Assembly (NCBI RefSeq): GCF_014633365.1
Contig: NC_068347.1
Coordinates: 35,568,116-35,632,115, forward strand
DNA from: Diospyros lotus
Lineage: Eukaryota; Streptophyta; Magnoliopsida; Ericales; Ebenaceae
Direction of reading: 5' to 3'
Length of the DNA: 64,000 nucleotides
The notes beneath the pieces are model-generated. The model was not told the origin of the DNA, ran no database searches, and saw only the letters and a list, made by a program, of their open reading frames with translations. This document shows positions 22,801 through 35,000 of this stretch, piece by piece; position 1 is the stretch's first letter; the number at the start of each line of letters is the position of its first letter. The translations under genes and the position numbers were made by a program.

Positions 22801-25466
22801 AATCTATCAACTGGTCAGCTGGAGCAGTAAGTCTCTCTCTCTCTCTCTTAAAACTGTTGCTTGCATGTTGACATACAGATTTTTCTTTTTGGAATTTTAG
22901 TGTAAGACTTAAAACTTTCTTAGTCATTGTCAGTTTTAAAATTTATTGATGTCAACTTGGGTTGAATTATTGATGAACTTTGTGTGATCTTCCAAAATTT
23001 TCTCAGTGGTTTCAGATTTTAGTTTCAATTTCTCGAGGTAGTTCAAACTTAAAATGTCAAACCTTGGTTGTTACAGATGCAAATTTACCAATCAATTGGT
23101 TGTATGAAAGAATATGATGAGCAGTTCTTGGCAAAATTAGAAGAGTAACATATATACACCAAATACCTTGTAGGTTTATATTGACATAATGAAAATTTGA
23201 GAACAGTTATGTTGCTTAAACTAACTTATTAAAACTATCAGTTAAAGCAAGACTGCTTTGTCTCTTATGCAGCAGCTACTCTTTTCTTGTCTGACATATC
23301 TTTTAGCTTTCAATATAAATATAAGTTTGATCTCTTTTGTTATCACCGTTAAGTTTAACCTTCATTGTTATCTTGCAATTTTAGGCCCTTCCTTTTGTTG
23401 GATTTGCTTTGGCGATGTTTCTGTTTTATTCAGGTGTCCCCATCCTGCTGAAGGTATGGACTTGAGTTGCTTAGGTTGTGCCTTTATTTTCATTATTATA
23501 TTATTGTTATTATTTTGGTTGTTGCCGTGCATTTTCTGTGTCCAGAACAAGGTCTATATAATTGTCCTCTCCTTAATTTCTACTAGTGTTCTTTTACATG
23601 ACAGTAAATATTTGTCTGGAAAGTTAATGGCACCATTCTAAAACCAATAGAATTGTGGTAATCAGATATGGATCTGGGTTCAAGTCGTGTTGAGCCCCAT
23701 TATTGCTCAGATGATCCCACATCATATGCTTCATTGATTTAAGCAAGGGGGATCGTGATGCTACCTAGGATGGTTCCTAACATGGCATTAAGGAATGGCT
23801 AGGGCTCTTTTCCTTTTCCGTTTCCTCTTTTCCTTTTTCATTTTGGCCTTTGCATGAAGATTTAGAGACCAATGGGCATTACTTCCTCTACAAGGTGTCC
23901 AAAAATGGCATAATAAAAATGAATTCATTAAACCCATTGGAGACTGGATGAGGTAAATCCTTCTCATGGTTTAGCCTTGTGAAATGAAAATTATTCTATG
24001 AGAATATATGCTGAGTAGTTTGCTTAAGTTGAAAGTGTCTGGTCTGGTCAGCAGAGGTAAATTATAATGTGGATTTATTCTTGAAAATTCCATCTCCTTA
24101 CAAAAAATTTGCCTTAGTAAAATTTGGAAACTCTTACAGAAAAAATCCCTAATCTTGAATTTTCCCTATATCTTGAGTGTAAATGTACATGTTGTATCCA
24201 CAACAATCTTTTGAAGTGCAAATACTGTTTCACTGAATAAGGTAACAAGTTACATATTTCATCATATAATCTATAGTATGTTCTGCAGTTTTTCAATGTG
24301 AATTTTTAATATATTATTTTGTCATCTTAGTCTTTTTCTAACATTCTTTCTTTTATTGCAGATCAGTGGGTCCACAATGCTAAACCTGTCTTTGCTGACC
24401 TCAGACATGTGGACTGTTTTAATTCGCATCTTTGCATACCATGAGAAGGTTAATCCCGATCAGTTAAGCTAGTAATTTATGCGATCTTATATTGTCATTC
24501 TGAATCCAGTATTCCTCCTCAGGTTGATTGGATATACTTCATAGCTTTTGCTACTGTTGCTGTGGGACTTGTCATTTATTCCGGGTATGTCATATAATCT
24601 TTCTTGGTGGCCTTTGTAATTTGAACTTGTAGTTGAAAACATACAAAGAGCAACTCAAGCTTAGGGGCTTGTAACCAGCATAATGAGTGAAGTTCAGGAC
24701 TTGATCTTGACCATTGTTTAAGGAACTTCACTTTAATATAACAAGATAATCTTGATTAGTATTCCAGATATACTGGAGTTTCGTAGGCACAATTGTTCAA
24801 TTTGCCCACAAAACAAGAGTAGCTCACAAGCGGCCTGTGGTTCAAACTCGGGGTGCAGATGAAGATCAATAAACATTTTGGCAATTTATAGGAGGTTATC
24901 CACGATATGTTGGCATGCCCTCTACATTTTATGGTTTTAATTGGGTTATTTTTCAAGCCAGAGATCCCTCGACTAGCTGCTTCATTTACAATCAGAATTT
25001 TGTTTGCTTGATCAATAAGATTATCTAATAAGCAAACGCCTGGTTAGCATACACATTGTTGACATGGCCGGTTTATGTCTAAAAGCACATGGAACGAACT
25101 TTGCAGAAGTTTTTGGTTTTGATGCATTTTTTGTTTTCTGCTTCTAAGGGGCCTGGCCGGCCAATTATAGTATTTAGCTGGGGATCTTTAAATCAGATTG
25201 CTGTTGATGTGATTACAGTTGTTTCCTTGTTGCCACCAGGGCACTAATTGCGGGTGCCTGTGTTTGTTTTCAGGGTTGATAGAGAAGAGGATCAAAATCG
25301 AGCAGAGGTGGCAGATGAAGAGGCTGAGCGAAGCAAGCACTTTGATGAGGAGGCTGCGGGGGGCTCCAGAATTGGGGATTGCAGCAGCACAACAGACAAG
25401 GAGGAGGCTGCAGGAACATTGACATCAGGGAAGGACATTCTGGGAAAGAATCATGACTACTCGTAA
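13845..25466 (+). CDS. SLC35F1/F2-type solute carrier (DUF914, EamA-like membrane transporter)
   Basis: Eleven exons: 13845-13962, 14307-14401, 15439-15496, 20422-20616, 21043-21119, 22430-22512, 22775-22826, 23385-23453, 24362-24448, 24523-24584, 25274-25466. They total 1,089 nt and encode 362 aa; all borders are GT-AG and phases agree. The start ATG at 13845 sits in AAGCATGGCG; an in-frame ATG three codons earlier (13836) is the alternative. The protein is a chain of hydrophobic segments typical of the roughly ten-helix drug/metabolite transporter fold. Family landmarks are YYILLGLVDVEANFLVVKAY, TSVMLLDCW, LLVIAGATLYAVSNVSEEF and FLFYSGVPILLK. The C-terminus after residue about 299 is a hydrophilic, Glu/Ala-rich cytosolic tail ending KNHDYS. 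Plant members are annotated as solute carrier family 35 member F or DUF914; the substrate is not established. Intron 3 (4.9 kb) contains a transposable element. A possible AATAAA signal is at 25,696. Confidence 0.9.
14402..15438 (+). other. intron 2 of the transporter gene
   Basis: AT-rich intron between the GTCAGT donor at 14,402 and the CTGCAG acceptor ending at 15,438. No gene or clear repeat is seen. Confidence 0.6.
15618..15975 (-). repeat. 3' LTR of the gag-only element
   Basis: 358 bp, TGATAGG to CCTATCA. Contains a homopolymer C run around 15,860 and a TATTTATA stretch near 15,776, whose reverse complement could serve as a TATA box for minus-strand transcription. Differs from the other LTR at scattered sites, mostly transitions. 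Confidence 0.85.
15979..15991 (-). other. polypurine tract of the gag-only element
   Basis: On the minus strand GTATGGGAGGGGAGT precedes the 3' LTR by a few bases; it is the plus-strand DNA priming site expected at this place. Confidence 0.7.
16104..16763 (-). pseudogene. gag-like coding unit 2, tandem copy with stops
   Basis: In the same reading frame as unit 1 directly downstream, from 16,763 to 16,104, broken by stops at 16,491 and near 16,343. It repeats the same order: N-terminal MERKVGIMLDQF, hinge, LEMLNFEGKNLDEWIF, then AERYFSINQLSEEEK, AVAWFQWDTRQ, and LVNQLKPKIRTEVRVLRPSGL. The match to unit 1 in order and motif is clear, but the two are well diverged, so the duplication predates this insertion. 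Confidence 0.7.
16791..17490 (-). pseudogene. gag-like coding unit 1 of the TR-GAG element
   Basis: Open on the minus strand from 17,564 (the likely start MTVFERVGELEG is near 17,490) to a stop at 16,791, about 230 codons. It has a coiled-coil-like N-terminus, a basic/acidic hinge with RKGKRDEENQP, then the Ty3/gypsy gag core LEIPIFEGDDPDGWVFRTERYF and AALSWFQWEQ. Compared with unit 2 it lacks a block of roughly 20 residues before LKPVIRAEIRVLR, consistent with an internal deletion. No zinc knuckle is present. Confidence 0.75.
17505..17516 (-). other. primer-binding site (initiator tRNA-Met)
   Basis: The minus strand reads TGGTATCAGAGC, the usual plant retrotransposon primer site, 3 nt from the 5' LTR edge. 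Confidence 0.85.
17520..17879 (-). repeat. 5' LTR of the gag-only element
   Basis: 360 bp, paired with 15,618-15,975. The C run near 17,761 is interrupted and of different length, as expected for slippage after insertion. The right neighbour is the TAATG duplication. Confidence 0.85.
17885..20421 (+). other. remainder of transporter intron 3
   Basis: Intron sequence between the retroelement and the CATGCAG acceptor at 20,421. No recognisable gene. It contains an AC microsatellite at 20,024-20,046; some stretches (about 19.5-20.0 kb) look like decayed repeat but could not be assigned. Confidence 0.5.
20024..20046. repeat. (AC)n microsatellite
   Basis: About 11 CA dinucleotides in intron 3 of the transporter gene. 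Confidence 0.9.
21120..22429 (+). other. intron 5 of the transporter gene
   Basis: AT-rich, T-rich intron ending in a TTTG/poly-T tract (about 22,381-22,423) and the acceptor TGTGCAG. No gene or repeat family recognised. Confidence 0.6.
22827..24361 (+). other. introns 7 and 8 of the transporter gene
   Basis: Two introns (22,827-23,384 and 23,454-24,361) around the 69-nt exon 8. A CT microsatellite follows the donor at about 22,831-22,848. Nothing else is recognisable. Confidence 0.5.
24585..25273 (+). other. intron 10 of the transporter gene
   Basis: GTATGT donor and TTTTCAG acceptor; no feature recognised inside. Confidence 0.6.
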
Positions 25467-26061
25467 TTTTGATTTTGTTTCTGTTTTAGTGGATTTAAGG
25501 CTTCAGGCTTCGGGTAGTGGTTGTTTTTGTGGGACAAGCAACCTTGGGCTCCAAGGAGGGGATATGATTCCTTTGAGAAGGCTAGCTGTTTGTTCATGTA
25601 GCATAACTGCACCAAACAGGCCAGGAAAGGGAATCCACCCAAGAGGACAGAACCCAACAACCTGTTCAAGCTAAGTACACTATCATCATTCCCATAATAA
25701 ATAGGGGGTGTTCCTTTTCGTGTTCTTTCTTTCTTTTTCTTTGGGATTTCTGAGAATTGTGAAAAGGGTGCTGTTTATGCGCATGTAAAAAACAAATAGT
25801 CGAACAACTAGAACCTGCATGGCAAATTCCACCAAATAAAATTAAGGCTTGACAAGACATGGTACCATGGCTAAATTATCTTATTTTATTTTCGTTCTAT
25901 TTTATCATCTGTACATGATTAGACAGGATATCTATCTAGTGGCGGAAAGGATTCAAACTCTTCAAAATTTGTAGGGTTGCCCTCGCCTAATACATTCTTT
26001 AGGTATAACCCATAAGAATTTACCCAAAATAAAATTTAAAAGAAAAGAAAAGAAAGAACTT
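25467..26061. other. convergent 3' intergenic region
   Basis: 595 bp between the stop of the plus-strand transporter gene and the stop of the minus-strand FMN-binding gene. It probably contains both 3' UTRs and polyadenylation sites. AATAAA occurs on the plus strand at 25,696 and 25,837. Confidence 0.5.
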
Positions 26062-29000
26062 TCAAAATGGATCTAGATCCCTAAGTCCATTGCCGGGAGC
26101 ACGGAATCTTTTCCGGCGAGCACGCGGAAACAAGAGCTGATGGATCTGTTTTACAGCAGCGCCTTCAGATGTTGCCTGCATATTAGTAGCACATCAGTAG
26201 AATTCAGAGCCCAATGCCTTCTTTTCAAATGGCTAATGTACCTGCTTATATTGCTAACCACAGAAGCTCCATTGCCTTTTGGAGCATCACAAACTATTTG
26301 TTTTTCTTGATTATATGAGATCGTATTGGAAAAAGAACAAAAAGGAATTGAAATGTAACTCATAAAAAGGAGGGAAAGCATGATTCTAACAGACTGGCTT
26401 CATTTTGTTAAAAAATGACATGTCTAGGCCAGTTTTATATCACTTCCCTATCATGCCTGATCTTGGGGGCATTTGAGGGGTTCGGATTCGAGATGAAGTG
26501 ACTCAGTGATGTGTTTCAAGGGTTACTGAGGATTAGTGGATGGGCTATGCCATGCAAAACCATGAAGTTAAAACTTTTGAGAAGGATCCTAATAGGTGGC
26601 ATAGGAGATGCGTTTTTGGGCTTTTGACCATCCAAAAGGCCAAAGTCTCTAAGGATCTTATGGTGTAGATGAGGCAGAGGGGTTTTACGGGAGCAGCAGC
26701 CACAGGGCTAATAAGAAAGAATAGTTTTAAAGGATTACTGAAGTGCAGGAAATTAGTTGGAGGCAAAAATCCAGGCAGCTTTGGTGGCATAAATATGGGA
26801 ATCAGAAACCAGCTCCTTTTACCAAGCAAATAAAAAGAGACCATCTCTTTCCATACAATGGCTAATCCAAAGCATGGGAATAAAGCACATTTGGAATGCG
26901 GATACCACACTGCATAACTACATCAGTGGTGGCTGTAACAGATCCGTGGGGATTTAAATCCAGGAGATTGAATGCCAAGCTAGGTTAGAGGGATTCAAAA
27001 TAACGTGATAGCACAAGGGCCCCAGGTTGCTGTCTTCCAGCATTGTCCAGAAATTGTGAAGGGATTCTTTTTTAAAGATGGCAAGTATGACAAGATTCTG
27101 GATTCCAGAGAATGAAAGAGTTGAAGATGCTATTTCAGGCTGTTAAGTGAAGGTGCTTGCTCCAGGATGTAAATAGGCGCATCCTGGATAGTTTGAAGAA
27201 ATGCATTCATGGACAAGAAACAGATTCTTGGTGCAGTTTCCATTGCCAATGACAGCTTGGATTTTAGACTAGATTTCAGGAATCCAAGTTCCAAATAATG
27301 TAATATATGATGAATCCAGAAAAAGTGGACAAATCTAGCAGCCTAAGAGAGACGCATTCCTGACATTTCAGCTTAATTGGGATCAGATATTGTTTACCCG
27401 GACTTTGAAGGGAAAACGATGTGTTTGTACTTCTACTCCAGATAAAATCCGAACATCCATTCCGAGACTATCAACTCCAATCAAATTTGCTGCCTGCAAA
27501 GAGCAAATTTTATTAAAGATTCAACATTGTGAAATAAGAAGAGCAAATTATGCATGCACACATACATATATGCATAATAAAGCAGATTAAGATTTCATAG
27601 CATACATCATATAAGAGAATTTTCTTTTTTAAATTTTTGTTTATTTAATTCTGTATCTTTCAAGCTACAGATGGTCATTTCCAAAAACATGTCTGAATTA
27701 GTTGAAAGGAAGAAGAACTTAAGGAACAGGGCATTTCTTAAAAATACTGAGTACAGAGTTCATGAATGACAAGAATTTAGACAAAGGCAGAATGAGTTCA
27801 CCTTCTTAAGAAAAATAAAACGGTCACATACATTTTCTACTTATTAAGTGGCTATATCAAATTGTGCCCACAACAATTTGTTATGTCTTTTGCGCTGACA
27901 TAGTTAATCTTGAAACAGAGTTTTAGATTATTATAATGAAAAACAAACAAACAGGAAAAATACATTGGAAGTTCAAAGAACCAGGTGGTAAGATTTAACA
28001 CAAAGGATGCTGCTACAAGATATTTGGAGTATGAGATGAATATAACACAGAACTAGCAAGTAGGTCCCAAAAGAAACAGTGCTAAAAGGGCCGAGGATAT
28101 TTGAAATGCAAGCAGGATTTTGTTATAAAACTTGGCAAAACGGTATGATGGAAGCTTTACAAGGTTATTAGAAGAGAAAAGACAACCAGAAAAGCAGTCT
28201 AACATGCTAAGTTTATTGGTTGGAAGAGAGGATAATGTGTAACACTAAAGGATGTGGTTAAACAGTGCTTTCACAGATGAAGCTTATTTAGTAACTCAAC
28301 TAAAAAAAAATCTTGTTCCTGGAAACCACAACACACTTAGAAGCATGTGGAACTACATCATATGTTGTTGTTACACATCCCTTTTGGAGATGATGCTTAT
28401 ATTGTGGGCTCAACTACCAATCTGGCTACTAAAAACTAATGCAACTTGAGTAACTTATGATAAAATGAGAATGAGCGCATCTTCTATCTTAAGTACCAAA
28501 ACTAGCACTGCGAGTTAGTCTGTTTAGAAGTACCTGACATATGGTTGATCAATGAAGAAAAAGAAGCAGCAGATAAACAATGTAGCACTTCAAGCTTGGT
28601 AAATGAGAATGACATCAAACCAAATAAAACACCATAAACAAAGTTACTACCTCAACACAGAGACCTTTCTTTTTGCAGAGGGCTTTAAGAGCAAAATTGC
28701 ATCTGATTCCCTGCTCACTGAAGTGCTCTACAATTGCAGAGGTAGAGTGTACAAGGACATCAGGCTCGGCCTCCTGGAAATCTTGTAAACCAATTGCTGA
28801 CTGCAGAATATGGGACGTATTACAACTCAGGCAATTGAGGTTGAATTATATAAAGAAGAGCATTTTCAATCCACAAAAAATCACTGGATTAATACACAGC
28901 AGTCTGGTCAAACCATAGTCAATAGAACCAAACAAGATGCTAAACCAGTGGTTCCAGTTCAATGGTACAGTCAGTGCTATAAAACTAAAAACATTTTAAT

Positions 29001-32000
29001 ATTTTCAACGTTATAGGTACATGTGCAATGCACTATTCTCACAAATGAACATGTGGATCAGTGGAAGATTGTTAATCTTTCCACAAAGATAGGATGGCTT
29101 CATTTGTGGAGGGAATAAAAATCAAATATTTTGTGGCATTAAGTGTGTTCCTGCTGAAAATTTTCAAAATTGAAATTATGGCCAGTTTTAGTGACTTGGT
29201 ACATTTAAGTTTACCAGACCCAGCCACTGCTGATTTCTGATGGATCAGTTGAGATGGCTGGTCCGGGTCAGTTCTCTCATAACAATGAGTCCAACTAGGT
29301 ATATTCCAAGTCATTTGTACAGGTTAGAGCTAACTGAAGTTATAAGAAGAACCAGACCTTCCTTCAAAATCATTTTATTCAGATACAAAACTCTTGCAAT
29401 CCACACAATTCGTAGACACCCAACTGTCACACCTTAAACACGAACAGTTGTGGACCTTTTTTTGACACAATGAACATGTATAACCAACCAACCACACAGT
29501 TAGAACCTTCTTTCTTTTGTCTCATTTATGCAACTAACTAGAATATGTAAACCAGAAAAATTCCCTTATTTGACAACTTGTTTGTACCAACTAGTGAAAT
29601 ATGATGACAGTGAATGCATTATACATGCCTGAACACCGTATACCGAGAACAGCTCTATTCTCATGATCTCCAACCTATAGAGAGTTGAGCCAGAGCGCTT
29701 TCCTTGACCATCAGTTCTCAAGCCCCAAACTTCACCATCTAAAGAGAAATTGAGAGGAGTAAATGCATGAATCTTGAAATAGCCACAATTTTCAAATACA
29801 AAGTAAACTACTACAAATCAGAAAATAGTAGCATGAGAGTTCCAACCTCCGATGGTTAATAGTGGAGGTTTCAACCAGCTAACTACTACAATAAGGTGGC
29901 AAGGTAGCAAACTATCAAGCTAAGAATTTTCAGCAGTTCTTAGCAGGTGGAAGTGAGAGCAAAACAAAAGGCCCATTACCTTCTCCTGTATGGAGCCGGA
30001 GTCAGATCACTCAGCTCAACAGTTCACCAATATATCAAAATTCTTGCAAAGAATTTTAGTATTTAGGGCCTCATAATTCAGCAAAGAAACCATTTTAGTT
30101 AAATAACAGTCCCATACTAAATGTCACGAATGAACTAATTGTACATGAACAAGAGTTGCCATTCTTCTGATAGCAAAAGATAGTGGATGGAGCCAACACA
30201 TACAAAATAAATAAATAAATAACTTGATGGAATTTCTAGATAAATGGTCATATGATTCAGAAAAGGCACTAGCACAATCCGAGACAGAATGTAACATAAA
30301 AATTATCACCTAATTATGTACACACTTTGAGCATCAGGATGAAAAAAGGTTCAATTTTGTCACAGAGAGAAAAACATAGAAGCAACTAAAATAAATAGTG
30401 ACCATCTTTATGTGGTAGTGGTACAATCATTTGATGATCTCCACAAGTCCCTGCTTACTTGTTGAGTGCGAAATAATCTGGAAAAAAGAGGAGATTTAGT
30501 CAAGATGTCAATCCAATAATTATCATTCAATACCTTTCCACTCTGAGGTGTAGCCATCACTATCTTCTCCACTAAAAATTCTCTGTAAATATAATTCTTC
30601 ATCCATGAAGGCAGGCCTGAGGCAACCCACAATTGAAACCCCATTGGATGGGTGGTCCATCTTTGCAGCATGCTCCATATTAACAGCCTACAAAAAAACA
30701 TATATCAAATAGAATATTGTGATTGTGAAATGACAAGGATTATGATCTTATCAGAAAATATAGATTACTGTAAGGTTTTCCAATAGCAAGTTTAATGGGG
30801 GGGGGGGGGGGGGGGGATAGAGAGAGAGAGAGAGTACAGAACAAGTCTTATAAGGATGCAAGAATCAATTTTTATTGCTCCTAACTATAATTGTCAAATT
30901 GACATCAGGATAGTACTAAGTGTGAAATGAATAGAATCAATGAATTATCAGATCGGTACATGAATTTCAAAAATTGCTATGAAAAGTTTAGGCATACATC
31001 TAGAAATGACTATCCTAAGTTTCACACTTTTTATGATCTGATAGAACTTTTTTATTCCATTTTTCTTTCTTTAATAAATCTGCATGTCTAAGGAGTGGTG
31101 CCTAGTGCAGATTAGATGAAGGAGACCTGATTAAGATGGTTTGAACATGTGAGAAGAAGAATGATTGACACATCTATGAGGCAAGTGGGTTAAATGGAGG
31201 AAATTTTTAGCAGAAGGAGAGGAAGGCTAAAAGAAAATTTGGTGGGAAACCCTTAAAAACATCACATAAGATATGACCTTATGGCCATGGATGAGATGAT
31301 TGGAGGAATATAATTTATGTAGTCAAGCCCACCTAAACAAGGCTTGTGATTGTTGTTGTTACAAATAAATTAAGGTTCCCAATAAGCTAAACTTAACATT
31401 TTAAATGCTTCCGCACAACACTACAGGAATCTTATGGAAAGAAGGATTGGCATGGCTTTAAAATAAAGGTAGCATTGCTTTATATGTTTATAAAAGTAAC
31501 TAAGGGTGTCATCTACAACCCCATCTCCCAAGCAAGGGTGCTCTTCTACTACTAGTTAAAATATCCATCAATTACTCTAAAAAATTCATATCAAGCAAGA
31601 CTTTACTTCTAGCTTCTAAGTAACAACTAAGTATTTTGACATTTAAGGTCGAATAATTTTGCATATTGGTGATAACTGGGCATACAGTTTTCTTTTTCAG
31701 GGGAAGGCAAAAGGGTTCCAACACCGACCCCAGGACCCAGATGCCCCCTACACTGCAAGTTGCAGTGCTTATTAACAGGAAAAGGGGAACAGCTTCATAA
31801 TAGGTAAGTTAAGCATAAATGACTTTCATAACCAGGATACAGCTTCATAAATTCAAGAATCAGTCACCTTTGTCAAGCACTTGGCAAAGTATATTGGATG
31901 AACCCCATTGCCAGCATCTGTTGGCATGCCCCACTGGACTGGGATGTCAGACATTTCAGTATCCTCAACCTACTTTACACCAAAGGGCAGTTAGGAGAAA

Positions 32001-35000
32001 AATCATCAAACTAGAAATACGAACTCAAGCTGCAGTATAGAAATGAAGAGTAATGTCCCCTCACCTCAAAATAGCCATCATTGAGAAGTATGTCATCAGT
32101 AGTATCAATTTCTGCTACGTTATACCCAGTGGCAGCAACCTTTCTATTCTCATATGTTGTAATATCCATTCCAATCAAAACATTCTGAAGGTATGCCCCC
32201 ATATAACAATTAATATATGAATACAGAAAGTAAAAACTCTTCATGCTGTAAAGTGTGACAGCAGTGTTAATGTAAAGAAATGAGGTTAGAAAGCCCAAAA
32301 AACATGTGTAAGTGGTGTTTAGCTTTGCCATTAGCATTACTATAGTTGGTCATAGGTTGCAACAACTACAATTGATGGTGGACTGGAATAACACTTCAAT
32401 CAAGGTTGAAAGCCAATTTTAGGATTGATTGATACAAAAATCGACCAATCATAGCTTAAATCCAAAAACCTCTGTGTTGGAAAACTGGGCTGCAAGTAGT
32501 AGAAAAATAAGGTTTCAAAAAAATTAAAAAACTGGACCTCCAAAATTTCAACTCCTCCATTCCCACCTCAAAAGTACAAAAAGCAGTGAAATCATGTAGC
32601 CTTTTACAAGAGAGCACATCTGGAGCCACTTAATGCCAAGTAGCTCATATACAAGGATGGTGATAATCTGCTCACAAGCAGCAACCTGAATGAGAAGCAA
32701 TTCAAAAGTAACTAGCAAACACCCATAGCTCTTTGGCTACAATGTTTTCTTAGTTAAAAAGGGCAATGAAGGCACCAAGATGGTTAGCCAAGTGGGCAAA
32801 GGTTTAACCCACAGGGTCTTTGTTACTTAATCATGAGATCAATTCTTGTCCCATGCACCAACTGTGATGTGTGGGATTTGGATTCTCCTGCATGTTACAA
32901 ACTATGGCTCAAACTTGCAAAGATTTTTTATGCTTCTTTTGGTTCCCTACGGGAATAGCCTACAATGATCATGTCAAAGGGTAAGGCAAAAGGAGGAGTT
33001 TTGATGGGTGAGTGTGTGTGTTCAGGGGGAAGTGGCAATAAAACTAAACAAGCATGCAAGCCCTCACCACAGGGTTATTTGCTCCACGATCTTGCAAGAT
33101 GTTTTCATTGTCAAAAATTTCAAAAAATATATCTGAAAGAGAAGAGGAAAATAATCAAAAAACTTATGAGGTTCATCCTATAAACCAAAACTAGATGACA
33201 GATAGAAATTACAAACCACACCTCCATACTCATCAATAACATATTGGAATTCAGCCCACGATATGTGTTCATGTGGTTCACAATGTACCATATAAGGGAA
33301 AACCAACAAGGCACTGCTATTACCCTACAAAATAAACAAAAATCAGCCCAGGAATTCCACATTAATGTATTCACAACCAATAACTAACAACAGCAAGTAT
33401 ACTAATTATTCTTGAGTTTCCTTCCAAATATCAATGTAGAATGTTACATTCACATGGCACAAAAACTTCACCTCTAGTCCCAGAACTAAAAGATTTGAAG
33501 GAGAAAACAAAACACCTCTACCGTAGTCCTTGCTATTTCAGCAGGGGTGAGCTTAGTGTCGCGGACTAATTTTTGAGCTTTGAGCTCTTCAAGAGGATGG
33601 TATCCATGATTGCGTACATAATTAGATGAATCAGGAACTGAATCTGAATAATCTGCAGCAACCAAAATCTTTGACGGGCAAATTTCATGCCCTGCAGGCA
33701 ACCAATGTAATTTCGTAGCTCCAAGAAATGCACTTCTGTGTCTGGAATTGGATATAGGAAGAGCTACATACTTATTTTCATTAGGACAGTAACATTGTTA
33801 AAAGTACAAGAAGTTTGAAAAGTTGAAATTATTGAACATTTACATTGCGTCTTAGCAATGCATTACCACAAGGTAGTAGTCAGCATATAATTCTTCCATT
33901 CATGTACTGTGAAAGGACCAAGCACTTGCTTCCCCTTTTCTCTGAGTTGAACCTTACTATCTGCCCAACATTAAAAATAATCTCATTTCTAATTTTATCT
34001 TTTCTTGTATAGACACACATTCATCTTAACATCCTCATCTCCATTATGCTCATATGTTGCACATCCTGGTGTTTTGTTTCCCAACATTTTGTACCATACA
34101 ACAAACTTTAATGGAATCTTACTATCACATGAAATCTTGTATGCACTTTTCCACTTTAACCATCCTATTCCTACCTTGATTTTGTGGGTAGCATCCTTAC
34201 TAATCTCTCCATCTTTTTAAATGATTGATCCAAGATATCTAAACTGATCTATTCTGGATATGACTTGATCTACCAATTTTACCATAACATCATCTACACT
34301 TATATTTTTACTAAACTTACATTCTATATTTTCAATTTCCACTCTACTTAACTTAAAAGCAGTGAAAATATTTGAAAATTAGTTATGAAATCAACAAGCA
34401 ACAACCAAACTAATCTCACAAAGGTCTACGAGCTCCCATTCACCTTAAGCCAAAATGATCAGAAAACCTTGGGCTCTCGAAAGGAGATTTGATCCAACTG
34501 CTAGTGATTGCATGTGATATAGAGCAGCCAAACCCTTCTGTGTGACAGATATGACAATCGGAGATTCCTAAAACAAAAAATATCAGGAAATATATTATGG
34601 ATAAAAGAAAGGGGGGGGGGGGGAAGAAGAAAGGTGGTCCAATGAGTGGCTTACGCAAAACAAAAATGTCAGTGGCAACCAAAAAAAAAAAAGAAAAACA
34701 TGCGTATCTAGGTAACAAATAAATAAGAAATCATAAAATCCCCTAACCTTAAATCATGATGCAACTGTATATTTTCCCCCAACAAATAAACTGACGGGTT
34801 AAAATATAGTCAAACCACTGATACTTAAGATTGAAATCAGGCCTTGGTAGCTACTGATGGGTTCGAGTTGTGAAAATGACCTCTTTGCAAATCAACAGTG
34901 AGGAGATGGGAACCCTCTTTTACTAATAAACACGACTGATTTCTAATGATATTTTTGAGCAGTATTTTTGAACTGATATATTTATGATTTGCAAATTCAG

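Noticed and set aside
23640..23720. GGTTCAAGTC motif resembling a pol III B box
   Set aside because: No A box at the right distance and no repeat structure; not enough for a SINE or tRNA call.
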